A DNA stretch of 36,895 nucleotides from positions 1-36,895 of the forward strand of contig NZ_JPMI01000057.1 of the NCBI RefSeq assembly GCF_000733295.1, in the 5' to 3' direction. The DNA is from Archangium violaceum Cb vi76 (lineage in GTDB: Bacteria > Myxococcota > Myxococcia > Myxococcales > Myxococcaceae). Numbering within the stretch: position 1 is the stretch's first letter; every line of letters begins with the position of its first letter. Under the pieces are notes generated by a model. The model searched no databases and was not told the DNA's origin. It saw only the letters and a list, made by a program, of their open reading frames with translations. A program made the position numbers and the translations under genes. Below are positions 1 through 8,546 of the stretch, piece by piece.

Positions 1-60
1 AGGGACTCTTGGGGCCCTCTTCGCTCAAGACCCTTGAGTCACTCAGCCCCGCAACGGCGA

Positions 61-100
61 AGGGGCGGCCGCGAGGAATGTTCCCCTCGCCACCGCCCCT
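61..100. terminator. Stem-loop downstream of etfBA
   Basis: Outer arms at 61-68 and 93-100 and inner arms at 71-76 and 85-90 are perfectly complementary, with a 2x2 internal loop and an 8-base apical loop. It lies about 30 bases past the etfA stop, so it may end the etfBA transcript. No T-run follows on either strand, so it is not a canonical intrinsic terminator. Confidence 0.4.
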
Positions 101-131
101 CCGTGAGCCCGGGCCACTCAGGCCCGAGTCA

Positions 132-1100
<969 letters not shown>

Positions 1101-1140
1101 GTTCGGCTCCAATCTCGAAGTATGAGGGAACGGGCCCCGG

Positions 1141-1938
1141 TCAGACGACCTTCGCCTCGTTGCGCAGCTTGTCCACCAGCGTCGCCACGTCCGGCACCTT
1201 GATGCCGGCCTTGCGCGGCGGCGGCGAGGCCATCTTCAGCACCTGCACCTTCGGGGTGACGTCCACGCTCAGCTTGGCCGGCGTCAGCTCCTCGATGGGC
1301 TTGCTCTTGGCCTTCATGATGCCCGGCAGGCTCGCGTAGCGCGGCAGGTTCAGGCGCAGGTCCGTGGTCACCACCGCCGGCAGCGCGCACTCGAGCGTGG
1401 CCAGCCCGTTGTCCACCTCGCGCACCACGCGCACGCTCTTGTTGTCCGCGCCCATCTGCAGCGCCGGCACCTTGTTCTTCTCCTGCTCGCTCTCCAGCGA
1501 CTCCACCTTCGAGGCGAACGTGGCCTGGCCCCAGCCCAGGAACTCGGCCAGGTACTGGCCCACCTGGTTCTGGTCATCGTCGATGGCCTGCTTGCCCAGG
1601 ATGACCAGGTCCGGCTTCTCCTTCTCGGCCACCTTCTGCAGCAGCCCCGCCACGCCCATCTGGTCCAGCGGGCCCGTGTGGTTCACCCACACCGCCCGCG
1701 TGGCGCCCATGGCCAGCGCGTGCCGCAGCTGCTCCTGCACTTCCTTGCCGCCGATGGAGACCACCACCACCTCGCCGCCATGCTTGGCCACGAGGCGCAG
1801 TCCCTCTTCGACACCAATCTCATCGAAGGGGTTGATCTTGTACTTCAGCCCCTCCTGCACGATGCCCGAGCCGTCCGGCTTCACCTTGATCTTGGACTCG
1901 GGGTCTTCCACGCGCTTGGCGGTGACGAGGATCTTCAC
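1141..1938 (-). CDS. etfB: Electron transfer flavoprotein subunit beta
   Basis: A 265-residue beta subunit of ETF, which binds AMP and pairs with EtfA. The start is set at GTG (1938), giving VKILVTAKRVEDPESK, the classic EtfB N-terminus, with a strong ribosome binding site (AAGGAGAAGG) just upstream. An open extension to 2001 has no family similarity. Visible hallmarks are the NPFDEIGVEEGLRL region, the VILGKQAIDDDQNQVG signature and the C-terminal PDVATLVDKL helix that embraces EtfA. First gene of an etfB-etfA pair; it lies about 150 bases downstream of an acyl-CoA dehydrogenase on the same strand, with a strong hairpin between them. Confidence 0.96.
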   Translation of the reverse strand: MKILVTAKRVEDPESKIKVKPDGSGIVQEGLKYKINPFDEIGVEEGLRLVAKHGGEVVVVSIGGKEVQEQLRHALAMGATRAVWVNHTGPLDQMGVAGLLQKVAEKEKPDLVILGKQAIDDDQNQVGQYLAEFLGWGQATFASKVESLESEQEKNKVPALQMGADNKSVRVVREVDNGLATLECALPAVVTTDLRLNLPRYASLPGIMKAKSKPIEELTPAKLSVDVTPKVQVLKMASPPPRKAGIKVPDVATLVDKLRNEAKVV

Positions 1939-2014
1939 GTCCTTCTCCTTAGAGCGGGTACTCCCAGAAATGGCGCAACACCACGCAGCTTCATGACGCA
2001 ACGCGCTGTGTCAC

Positions 2015-2046
2015 GGGGGGCGTTGATTTACGCATCAACACCCCCC
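2015..2046. terminator. Strong hairpin between acyl-CoA dehydrogenase and etfB
   Basis: Arms 2015-2026 and 2035-2046 pair at 11 of 12 positions around an 8-base loop, with six G facing six C at the base. It sits 43 bases after the dehydrogenase stop and about 77 bases before the etfB start. It probably limits read-through so that etfBA has its own promoter. No T-run follows, so an attenuator or operator remains possible. Confidence 0.5.
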
Positions 2047-2088
2047 ATCGGCAACGGAGAAGCGTCGGCAATGGACAGTTTTTCTTCC

Positions 2089-3225
2089 CTACTTGAACAG
2101 CTCGCGCGCGATCACCAGGCGCTGCACCTGGCTGGTGCCCTCGTAGATTTGAATGAGCTTGGCGTCGCGCATCAGCTTCTCCACCGGGTACTCCTTGATG
2201 TAGCCGTAGCCGCCGTAGACCTGAACGGCGTCGGTGGCGACCTTCATGGCCATGTCCGCGGCGAAGCACTTGGCGTAGGAGGACTGCAGCGAGGCGCGCT
2301 GGCCCTGGTCGAGCAGCCACGCGCTCTGGTGGCACAGCAGACGCGCGGCCTGGATGTTCATGGCCATGTCGGCGAGCATGAACTGGATGGCCTGGTGCTC
2401 GCGGATGGGCTTGCCGAACGTCTTGCGCTGAGCGGAGTACTCCAGCGAGTACTCGAGCGCGGCGCGGGCGATGCCCACCGAGAGGATGGCGGTGATGGGA
2501 CGGCTGTTGTCCAGCGTCTCCATGGCGATGCGCCAGCCCTCGCCCTCCTCGCCGATGCGGTTGTGCACCGGGACGCGCACGTCCTCGAAGGTGAGCGCCA
2601 CGGTGTCGCTGGCGCGCTGGCCCATCTTGTTCTCGTGCTTGCCCACGGTGAGGCCCTTGGGACGGCCCTCCACCACGAAGCACGTAATCCCCTTGTGCTT
2701 CTTCGCCTTGTCCAGGGTCGCGAACACCGTGTACTGGTCCGCGTGGCCGCCGTTGGTGATGAAACACTTGGCGCCGTTGAGGACGTAGTGGTCGCCATCG
2801 CGCACCGCGGTGGTGCTCATGCCGGCCACGTCCGAGCCCGCCTCCGGCTCGGTGAGGGCGAAGGAGGCCAGCTTGAACTTCTCGGTGAAGGGCTTGAGCA
2901 GGCGCTGCTTCTGCTCCTCGCTGCCGCCCACGATGATGGGCAGGTTGGCCAGGTCGTTGGCCGTGATGGAGGTGGCCATGCCCGCGCAGCCCCAGGCCAG
3001 CTCCTCGTAGGCCAGGAGCTGATCCAGGTGCGTCAGGCCCAGGCCGCCGTACGCCTCCGGCGTGGCCATGTTCAACAGGCCGTTCTCCCACGCCGAGACG
3101 ATGATTTCCCGGGGGAACTCGGAGGTCTCATCGTGGTGCGCCGCCTTGGGGCGGATCACCTCGCGGGCGAACTTGCGCGCGGTGTCCTGCAGGGCACGCT
3201 GGGATTCGGTGAGCTGGAAGTCCAT
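2089..3225 (-). CDS. Acyl-CoA dehydrogenase
   Basis: A 378-residue flavin-dependent acyl-CoA dehydrogenase of the butyryl/short-medium-chain type, which makes the alpha,beta double bond in an acyl-CoA and reduces ETF. The N-terminal helical domain starts MDFQLTESQRALQDTARKF. The middle beta domain contains FALTEPEAGSDVAGM and CFITNGGHAD, the flavin-contacting part. The C-terminal domain has QVYGGYGYIKEYPVEKLMRD followed by IYEGTSQVQRLVIAREL, where the Glu of YEGT is the expected catalytic base. A GAGGAACC site precedes the ATG. The next genes on the strand, etfB and etfA, encode its electron acceptor. Chain-length or branched-chain preference cannot be read from sequence alone. Confidence 0.93.
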   Translation of the reverse strand: MDFQLTESQRALQDTARKFAREVIRPKAAHHDETSEFPREIIVSAWENGLLNMATPEAYGGLGLTHLDQLLAYEELAWGCAGMATSITANDLANLPIIVGGSEEQKQRLLKPFTEKFKLASFALTEPEAGSDVAGMSTTAVRDGDHYVLNGAKCFITNGGHADQYTVFATLDKAKKHKGITCFVVEGRPKGLTVGKHENKMGQRASDTVALTFEDVRVPVHNRIGEEGEGWRIAMETLDNSRPITAILSVGIARAALEYSLEYSAQRKTFGKPIREHQAIQFMLADMAMNIQAARLLCHQSAWLLDQGQRASLQSSYAKCFAADMAMKVATDAVQVYGGYGYIKEYPVEKLMRDAKLIQIYEGTSQVQRLVIARELFK

Positions 3226-3246
3226 GGTTCCTCGCTGATGTGGGAG

Positions 3247-3278
3247 AGGGGACTACACGTCCCCTGATTCCAGAATCA
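3247..3278. promoter_or_regulatory. Two adjacent palindromes upstream of acyl-CoA dehydrogenase
   Basis: Positions 3247-3265 form AGGGGAC-N5-GTCCCCT, and 3265-3278 form TGATTC-CA-GAATCA; both have perfect arms and they share base 3265. They lie 22-53 bases upstream of the dehydrogenase ATG, also downstream of the transaldolase stop. Likely uses are an operator for a fatty-acid regulator or the end of the transaldolase transcript; neither is proven. Confidence 0.4.
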
Positions 3279-3324
3279 ACGAATACCCCGGACCGGGAAA
3301 TTGCGCCAGCACACGGCGCCCGGA

Positions 3325-3981
3325 CTACGGCTTGGCGGACTTGGGGACCTTCTCCCAGTCGGCGAGGAACTTCTTGATGCCGATGTCGGTCAGCGGATGG
3401 TTGGCCAGCTGGGTGATGACGCTGTAGGGGAGCGTGGCCACGTCGGCGCCCATGCGAGCGGCCTGGAGCACGTGCACCGGGTTGCGGATGCTGGCCACCA
3501 GCACCTGCGTGGTGAAGTCGTAGTTCTGGTAGATCTCGATGATGTGGGCGATGAGCTCCATGCCGTCCTGGGAGATGTCATCCAGGCGGCCCACGAAGGG
3601 CGAGATGTAGGTGGCGCCGGCCTTGGCGGCGAGCAACGCCTGGTTGGCGGAGAAGCAGAGGGTCACGTTGGTGCGGATGCCCTCGGAGGTGAGCGCCTTG
3701 ACGGCCTTCATGCCCTCCACGCCCATGGGAATCTTCACCACGACGTTGTCGTGGATCTTCGCGAGCCCACGGCCCTCCTTGATGAGCTCGGGAGCCTCGG
3801 CGGAGACGCACTCGGCGCTCACGGGGCCATCCACGATGGAGCAGATTTCGCGGATGGTCTCCTCGAGGCCACGGCCCACCTTGGCCAGCAGCGACGGGTT
3901 GGTGGTGACGCCATCCAGCACGCCCATGTCGTGGGCCTTGCGGATCTCCGAGACATCGGCGGTATCGATGAAGAACTTCAT
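3325..3981 (-). CDS. tal: Transaldolase of the small TalC/FSA-like type
   Basis: A 218-residue single-domain TIM barrel of the small transaldolase/fructose-6-phosphate aldolase group, acting in the non-oxidative pentose phosphate pathway. The N-terminus [36 protein letters not shown] with the Schiff-base lysine at about residue 83, [20 protein letters not shown] and SPFVGRLDD are all family signatures. The start at 3981 has a purine-rich AGGGGACGAG before it; the open frame upstream to 4257 is non-homologous. It stands alone, with about 185 bases upstream. Whether it acts as transaldolase or as aldolase cannot be told without testing, but most members with this length and sequence are annotated as transaldolase. 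Confidence 0.93.
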   Translation of the reverse strand: MKFFIDTADVSEIRKAHDMGVLDGVTTNPSLLAKVGRGLEETIREICSIVDGPVSAECVSAEAPELIKEGRGLAKIHDNVVVKIPMGVEGMKAVKALTSEGIRTNVTLCFSANQALLAAKAGATYISPFVGRLDDISQDGMELIAHIIEIYQNYDFTTQVLVASIRNPVHVLQAARMGADVATLPYSVITQLANHPLTDIGIKKFLADWEKVPKSAKP

Positions 3982-4060
3982 CTCGTCCCCTCTCCGGTTC
4001 AGTTCAGGCGATGAGCCTGTAGATGGACAACGCGCGGTGGCAGGAGATGCGCTCCCGTCT

Positions 4061-4121
4061 GCCCGCCGGGCGAGGAGGCGCGTAGCCGATGCCCCCCGGT
4101 GCGTCAAGCTGGCAGGCCCGG
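4061..4121 (+). repeat. Left copy of a cassette-flanking direct repeat
   Basis: This stretch matches 5553-5611 in the same orientation: the first 34 bases agree at 30 positions, then after a short divergent part with a 2-base gap the last 14 bases are identical. Weaker similarity seems to run on to a shared GGCCCGAGC (near 4140 and near 5645). It borders the three-gene unit 4167-5451 on its downstream side. Confidence 0.7.
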
Positions 4122-4166
4122 CAGTGGGTGGCCCCGAGGCCCGAGCACACCCGCGGGGCCGCTGGC

Positions 4167-4646
4167 TCAGCCTCGCCGGAAGGCGTAGTACCCCTCGAGA
4201 ATCGGTCTCCCGCCCCGCTTCGTCATGCCGAAATGGCGCAGGACTTCCGCGTCCCACAGGTCCTCGGACTCGAAGCGCAGGGTCCGATTGTCGGAAAGCT
4301 CGATGTCGATGATCAGCTGGGAGCGACGCTCGAGCTCGTAATCGTAGCGCACCCGCCGGATCTCCGCCCCCTTGAGGATGCAGTAGATCATGACCCGGAT
4401 GGACGCGGAGGTCGTGGACGCGAAAGCCTGGATGAGCGGCGTGAGCGCCTCGCCTTCCTCGACGAGCTGGTCGAGAAGCGGCGACGACATGGGCTCCGAC
4501 AGGAGCCGCTCATACTCGGCCTCGACGGCTTGAATCTCCTGCAGGTACCTCCGGGCCTCGGCGTCGGCCCCCTCTCTGAGGGCCCACCCCACACCGGCGG
4601 TGTCGAACAACTGTCTCAACGTTCGTGTCTGTTCGCCCTGCGTCAC
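4167..4646 (-). CDS. Hypothetical protein, third gene of ART-like cassette
   Basis: I do not recognise this 159-residue protein. It has no signal peptide or membrane segment and is charged, with a helical, acidic first half ([18 protein letters not shown]) and a second half that looks like beta strands ([20 protein letters not shown]) ending in EGYYAFRRG. The ATG at 4646 overlaps the preceding gene's stop by four bases, so translation is likely coupled. It is the last gene of a three-gene unit led by an ADP-ribosyltransferase-like protein. An immunity or accessory role is possible from position only. Codon use is less GC-biased than in the flanking metabolic genes. Confidence 0.75.
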   Translation of the reverse strand: MTQGEQTRTLRQLFDTAGVGWALREGADAEARRYLQEIQAVEAEYERLLSEPMSSPLLDQLVEEGEALTPLIQAFASTTSASIRVMIYCILKGAEIRRVRYDYELERRSQLIIDIELSDNRTLRFESEDLWDAEVLRHFGMTKRGGRPILEGYYAFRRG

Positions 4647-5044
4647 GCGGCCTCCCGCGGCGATGGGGTGATGCCTCGCAGGAGCCAGCGGTTCCGCTCG
4701 ATGTTCTCGAGCAACTCGCTGACCAGCTTCCCCGAGCTGGAGTTCCTGTCATTCACCACGAACGACAGGGCATCCTCATGGCTCGAGACCCAGATGACAG
4801 CATCCGCGTTCCCGGCCGTCAGTCCGTCCCGACGCCACGACTCGAAGCTGGCCGGGTCCCGATAGATGAAGGCTTCGGCCGCATGCGTGAGGGGGAAGAG
4901 CCGGCCGCTGCGGATGGGCAGGACCGGCCTGCCAGGAACCTCGACCATGGCATCCCTCCAGATGGTGCGGAGCCACCGGACCGTCAGGTCGATCTCCGCC
5001 CCGTCGGAAGCACCCTCCACCCAGAGATCGTCTCCGCCCATCAT
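4643..5044 (-). CDS. Hypothetical protein, second gene of ART-like cassette
   Basis: Not recognised. A 133-residue soluble, acidic protein with no signal peptide. Visible features are an aromatic N-terminal part (VRWLRTIWRDAMVEVPG), a middle PASFESWRRDGLTAGNADAVI and a C-terminal stretch LSFVVNDRNSSSGKLVSELL followed by LENIERNRW. Its start overlaps the stop of the ART-like gene by four bases (5041-5044), and its stop overlaps the next start by four bases (4643-4646). Small acidic proteins directly behind a toxin-like domain are often immunity proteins, so this is the first candidate for one; that is inference from order and size. Confidence 0.75.
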   Translation of the reverse strand: MMGGDDLWVEGASDGAEIDLTVRWLRTIWRDAMVEVPGRPVLPIRSGRLFPLTHAAEAFIYRDPASFESWRRDGLTAGNADAVIWVSSHEDALSFVVNDRNSSSGKLVSELLENIERNRWLLRGITPSPREAA

Positions 5045-5451
5045 TCGATGCCGGTCCTTCCGTGGAACGTCTGCCGCGCACGTTCCACCTCGTAGGTCAC
5101 GGGAGAGTAGAAGATGCGCTTGAGGCGGCCTCGACCACCTGGCAACGGCAGCAGATCTCCCCGGTCCCTGAAAGAAAAGATGTAGTGGAGCTTTTCCCTG
5201 GGCAAGAAGAGCTTCACCGCGAGGTGGGGCTCTTCGGGTGGGTAATCCGTGAAGTAGGCCCCCACGGGATTGTGCGCGGCCCGAGGCTGGGAGGCCCTGA
5301 ACATCCAGGTCGGCTGGCTGCGGATGCCGTCAAAGCCCTCTTTGTTCGTGAAATGATTCATGCACCGACGCTTGTGCAAGGGCCAGACCACACATTGTAG
5401 GTCCGACGGTAGCTCGCGCCCCATGCGTTGAGGCTCCGCGCAGTTGGGCAA
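5041..5451 (-). CDS. Possible HYD1-type ADP-ribosyltransferase domain protein
   Basis: Up to 136 residues from a TTG at 5451; an ATG at 5361 would start at MNHFTNKEGF, where recognisable similarity begins, and another ATG lies at 5424. Residues 32-136 resemble the Tox-ART-HYD1 toxin domain: NHFTN (His33), GI, then GAYFTDYPP (Tyr66, Asp69), a KLFLPREKLHYIF strand and a C-terminal IFYSPVTYEVERARQTFHG. The HYD1 family is known from bacterial polymorphic toxins and would transfer ADP-ribose from NAD. Here the domain stands alone, without secretion or repeat modules. Codons such as AAT, CAT, TTT, TCT, GGT and CGA are far commoner than in nearby genes. The call rests on motif memory, not on a search. 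Confidence 0.5.
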   Translation of the reverse strand: MPNCAEPQRMGRELPSDLQCVVWPLHKRRCMNHFTNKEGFDGIRSQPTWMFRASQPRAAHNPVGAYFTDYPPEEPHLAVKLFLPREKLHYIFSFRDRGDLLPLPGGRGRLKRIFYSPVTYEVERARQTFHGRTGIE

Positions 5452-5552
5452 TGAGCGTCCTGGTTTCAGGACGGATGACCTCCATCAGAGAGACGCAGCT
5501 CGAGTTCGAGCCGGACTCGCCTCCAGGAGGAATTGGGATGGGGCGCATGAAC

Positions 5553-5611
5553 GCCCGCCGAGCAAGGAGGCGCGCAGCGGATGCCCTCGTTCGTCGGGCT
5601 GGCAGGCCCGG
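5553..5611 (+). repeat. Right copy of a cassette-flanking direct repeat
   Basis: Second copy of the repeat at 4061-4121, in the same orientation, about 1.5 kb away. It lies between the ART-like gene (reading left) and the KpsF-like gene (reading right). Both copies share a 14-base identical end, GCTGGCAGGCCCGG. It may be a scar of insertion or duplication, or a member of a dispersed intergenic repeat family. Confidence 0.7.
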
Positions 5612-5637
5612 GTGGGCTGGGGGTACAAGGGCGGCCC

Positions 5638-6720
5638 ATGGCCCGAGCCACTCGAAGCACCGCCCGGAAGCCCCGCCTCCGCGCCATCCCCGGACACGCC
5701 ACGCCCGCCGCCGGGCCCACGCCCCCGCCCTCCTCCGTGCCGTCCCAGGACGAGCGGGAGGCCACGCTCGCCTACGCGCGCAGCGTGCTCGAGGCCGAGG
5801 CCCAGGCCATCCTCGGGTTGATGGGGCGGCTGGGTGACTCCTTCCTGAAGGCACTCGAGCTGGTGCGCGATTCGGTGCAGACGGTGGTGACGGGCGTGGG
5901 CAAGGCGGGGCTGATCGGCCAGAAGCTGTCCGCCACGCTGGCCTCCACGGGCATCCGCTCCGTCTTCCTGCACCCCACCGAGGCCGTGCACGGAGACCTG
6001 GGCCGGGTGGGCCGCGGCGACGTCATCCTCGCCCTGTCCAACAGCGGCGCCACCGAGGAGCTGGTGCGGCTGCTGCCCTCCTTCAGGCGGATGGGCACCC
6101 CCGTCATCGCCATCACCGGCGACGCGGAGAGCCCGCTGGCCCGTGGCGCGGACGTGGTGCTGGACATCGGCCGCATCGAAGAGGCCTGTCCCATGGGCAT
6201 GGTGCCCACCGCTTCCACGGCGGCACTGCACGCCATTGGCGACGCGCTGGCCATGGCGGTGCTACGGGCACGGCCCTTCGGCTCGGCCGAGTACGCGCTG
6301 CTCCATCCCGGCGGGAAGATTGGCCGCTCCGTCATGCGCGTCTTCGAGCTGATGCGCTCGGGCCCGTCCAACCCCGTGGTGCGCGACAACGCGAAGCTCT
6401 CCGAGGCCGTGGTGGTGATGACCAACACGCCGGGCCGGCCCGGCGCCACCAACGTGGTGGACCGGCAGGGACGGCTGGTGGGCATCTTCACGGACGGAGA
6501 CCTCCGCCGGTTGGTCGAACAGGGGCGGACGGACTTCGACATGCCCATCCGCGAGGTGATGGGCAAGCGGCCCCGGTGTGTGGGCCCCGAAGTGCTGGTG
6601 CTCCAGGCCACCAAGCTGATGCGCGAGTTCCGCGTGGACCAGCTCCCCGTGGTCGACGCCGAGGGCAAGTCCGTGGGCCTGCTCGATGTGCAGGACCTGC
6701 TCGCCGCGCGCTTCTTCTGA
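5638..6720 (+). CDS. kdsD: KpsF/GutQ-family arabinose-5-phosphate isomerase
   Basis: A 360-residue sugar-phosphate isomerase that should interconvert ribulose 5-phosphate and arabinose 5-phosphate for Kdo and LPS synthesis. After a proline-rich, low-complexity tail of about 50 residues comes the SIS domain, with GVGKAGLIGQKLSATLASTG, FLHPTEAVHGDLGRV and ALSNSGATEELVRLLP. Two CBS domains follow, the second ending QLPVVDAEGKSVGLLDVQDLL. The ATG at 5638 is preferred; an upstream ATG at 5581 lies inside the direct repeat and adds 19 unrelated residues. The N-terminal tail is longer than in E. coli KdsD. It converges with the next gene, leaving 22 bases between stops. Confidence 0.9.
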   Translation: MARATRSTARKPRLRAIPGHATPAAGPTPPPSSVPSQDEREATLAYARSVLEAEAQAILGLMGRLGDSFLKALELVRDSVQTVVTGVGKAGLIGQKLSATLASTGIRSVFLHPTEAVHGDLGRVGRGDVILALSNSGATEELVRLLPSFRRMGTPVIAITGDAESPLARGADVVLDIGRIEEACPMGMVPTASTAALHAIGDALAMAVLRARPFGSAEYALLHPGGKIGRSVMRVFELMRSGPSNPVVRDNAKLSEAVVVMTNTPGRPGATNVVDRQGRLVGIFTDGDLRRLVEQGRTDFDMPIREVMGKRPRCVGPEVLVLQATKLMREFRVDQLPVVDAEGKSVGLLDVQDLLAARFF

Positions 6721-6742
6721 GGAGAGCAACGCCCGGGGATGG

Positions 6743-7453
6743 CTACTCGGGCAGTGATTGCGGCGCTGGCATCTGCTTGCGCACCCGGACGCGCATCCGT
6801 TGTTTCTGGGAGTCCTCCTCGACGTCCACGTCGATCCGCGCCCCATCGCCCTCCTGACGCCGCAGTTCCTCGATGACACGCTGCCGCGCCAACTCACGCT
6901 CCTCGGGCGAGGCGCCCGCGCGGAACAACGAGTGGCCCACCAGCCCGAGCAGGTTGTCGCGTACGCGCCCCTCCAGGTTCGTCACCTCCACCGGGAGGCC
7001 GACGAACTCGGGCATGGCGCGCAGCCGATCCATCGCCTCTCCTTCTTGCGCGAGCCGATCGCCCCAGACGTCCACCACCAGCGTGGCCGGCCCCTCCGGG
7101 GTGCGGCGGAGCATGACCCCGACATCCACCAGCCGGCTGGAGCCGGACACGAAGGCCCGGGCCACCCTGTCGCCGAGCCCGGGAGACACCTCACTGCCCG
7201 CCGGCAGCACCACCCGGATGCGCTTACCCACCTCTATCTTGTACTCGGCGGAGACCTGGGTGGCGCTCACCAGGCCCAGCAGCAGGACAACCGCCGTCGC
7301 GTACCTCCACAAGGGAGACCGGACGCGCCGGACCCGGCGATCCACCCGCGTGTCATAGGCGGCGAGCAGCTCCTGCTCGAGCCGCGCCCGGTGCTCCGGG
7401 TCCGGCTTCGGCTCGTGGCCGCGAAGCGCGCGGGAAAGCTCTTCATCCGTCAT
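6743..7453 (-). CDS. Membrane-anchored anti-sigma-factor candidate
   Basis: A 236-residue protein starting MTDEELSRALRGHEPKPDPE at 7453, where it overlaps the end of the ECF sigma gene by 11 bases. Its short cytoplasmic N-terminus, single membrane helix (about residues 50-69, WRYATAVVLLLGLVSATQV) and extracytoplasmic remainder fit the layout of anti-sigma factors. The usual zinc-binding HxxxCxxC motif of ZAS domains is absent. Residues of about 84-161 align with the secreted protein encoded first in the operon: both have a run RRxxxxG then L-x-V-D-x-W-G, followed by LRxxxP and V-x-x-L. The tail is charged and probably helical. The role is inferred from context and topology. Confidence 0.65.
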   Translation of the reverse strand: MTDEELSRALRGHEPKPDPEHRARLEQELLAAYDTRVDRRVRRVRSPLWRYATAVVLLLGLVSATQVSAEYKIEVGKRIRVVLPAGSEVSPGLGDRVARAFVSGSSRLVDVGVMLRRTPEGPATLVVDVWGDRLAQEGEAMDRLRAMPEFVGLPVEVTNLEGRVRDNLLGLVGHSLFRAGASPEERELARQRVIEELRRQEGDGARIDVDVEEDSQKQRMRVRVRKQMPAPQSLPE

Positions 7454-8033
7454 TGGCCAGCTCTCCTCTCGCCGGACCGGCATCCCACCGTGCCCGCAGC
7501 TCGCGCACCGCTCTCGAGGTGCGCTGTCGGACCGCCGCCTCGCTCAGTCCCATGACCTGGGCTACCTCCGCGAAGCGCAGGCCGTCCCCGAAGCGCAACA
7601 TCAACAGCTCGCGGGTCTCGGCAGGAAGCCTCGCCAGCTCCCGCCGTACCCGCTCCACATCCTCCTGACCCATCAAGCGCTCGAGCGGCCCCACTCCTGA
7701 GTCGGGGACAGCTGCGGCGGCCTCCTCGGGCACCTGCCCCGCCCGGCCGCGGACGTGGTCCACCAGCGCGTTGCGCGCCATGAACAGCGCGTACGAGAGC
7801 ACGCTGCCCCGGCGCGGATCGATGCGCTCGAGCGACTCGAGCAACCGGAAGAACACCTGGCCCACGATGTCCTCGGCGTCCGCCTTGCTCGCGACACGCC
7901 GGTGGACGTAGCGCGAGACCGGGTCGTACAGCGCCCGGTACAGGTCCCGGAACGCCTCACGGTCCCCGCGCTGGCTGCGGACGGCCAGGCGGGACAACCA
8001 TGCATCGCGTAATGGCCAGGGAAGTCGGGGCAT
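7443..8033 (-). CDS. ECF-family RNA polymerase sigma factor
   Basis: A 196-residue sigma-70 family protein of the extracytoplasmic-function type. Region 2 is visible at about residues 20-90 (REAFRDLYRALYDPVSRYVHRR, then DAEDIVGQVFFRLLESLERI), and region 4 at about 125-185 (LARLPAETRELLMLRF, then FAEVAQVMGLSEAAVRQRTSRAVRELR, the helix-turn-helix reading the -35 element). Regions 1.2 and 3 are missing, as expected for the class. A GGAGA lies nine bases before the ATG. It sits between a secreted protein gene (27-base gap) and the anti-sigma candidate (11-base overlap), which implies one transcript and coupled synthesis. Confidence 0.92.
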   Translation of the reverse strand: MPRLPWPLRDAWLSRLAVRSQRGDREAFRDLYRALYDPVSRYVHRRVASKADAEDIVGQVFFRLLESLERIDPRRGSVLSYALFMARNALVDHVRGRAGQVPEEAAAAVPDSGVGPLERLMGQEDVERVRRELARLPAETRELLMLRFGDGLRFAEVAQVMGLSEAAVRQRTSRAVRELRARWDAGPARGELANDG

Positions 8034-8060
8034 CGCCAGGGTCTCCCGGGGACAGCACCC

Positions 8061-8510
8061 CTATTCCTTCTTGATGATCTTCACCACCTTCTTGACCACC
8101 TTGCCCTTCTCGCCATGGAGCTCGCGCTCCAGCTGGCCCTCGCCCCGGGGCTTCGGACGGTCCTTCGGGTCGAGCGTGGAGACCTGGATGTCCGCCGAGG
8201 CGAGCACCGGGAACGCATCCCGGAGCGACTGGGGGATGTCCGCCTGGGGCACGGTGCTGCCCCACAGGTCCACGGTGAGCTCCTGCTGGCCAGACGTGTT
8301 GCGGCGCGTCACCCGGACCTGGCGCTGCTCACCACCGCCCACGGCCATGAGCGACTCGACCACCTTCTCCGGGTCCGGCAGCTCGCCACTCGACTCGGAG
8401 AGGTGGATGGCCACGCGCGTGCCCGATTCCTGGGACGGCGGGGATGCCTGCACGGTGAACGAGAAGAAGCAAAGAGCAACGAGGATACGGCTCCACGGGT
8501 TCGCGCGCAT
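8061..8510 (-). CDS. Secreted protein sharing a domain with the anti-sigma candidate
   Basis: A 149-residue exported protein, first gene of the ECF operon, with an excellent AAAGGAGG ribosome binding site. Residues 1-22 form a signal peptide (ILVALCFFSFTVQAS). The mature part holds VTRRNTSGQQELTVDLWG at about 67-84, then LRDAFPVL and a V-x-x-L strand, which parallel the extracytoplasmic part of the 6743-7453 product. The C-terminal 35 residues are strongly basic (GEKGKVVKKVVKIIKKE). It could compete with, or bind to, the anti-sigma protein as a periplasmic signal component. No enzyme motif is seen and the family is not known to me. Confidence 0.7.
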   Translation of the reverse strand: MRANPWSRILVALCFFSFTVQASPPSQESGTRVAIHLSESSGELPDPEKVVESLMAVGGGEQRQVRVTRRNTSGQQELTVDLWGSTVPQADIPQSLRDAFPVLASADIQVSTLDPKDRPKPRGEGQLERELHGEKGKVVKKVVKIIKKE

Positions 8511-8546
8511 GGTGCGCCTCCTTTGGCGTTGAGTGCCGACGGGAAA

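Noticed and set aside
1678-3267. A 529-codon open frame on the plus strand
   Set aside because: It lies opposite etfB and the acyl-CoA dehydrogenase and reads as Leu/His/Arg/Gly-rich sequence without motifs.
5330-5854. A longer minus-strand frame reaching over the ART-like gene start
   Set aside because: It runs in a different frame through the repeat and into the KpsF-like gene on the opposite strand, and has no similarity to known toxin N-termini.
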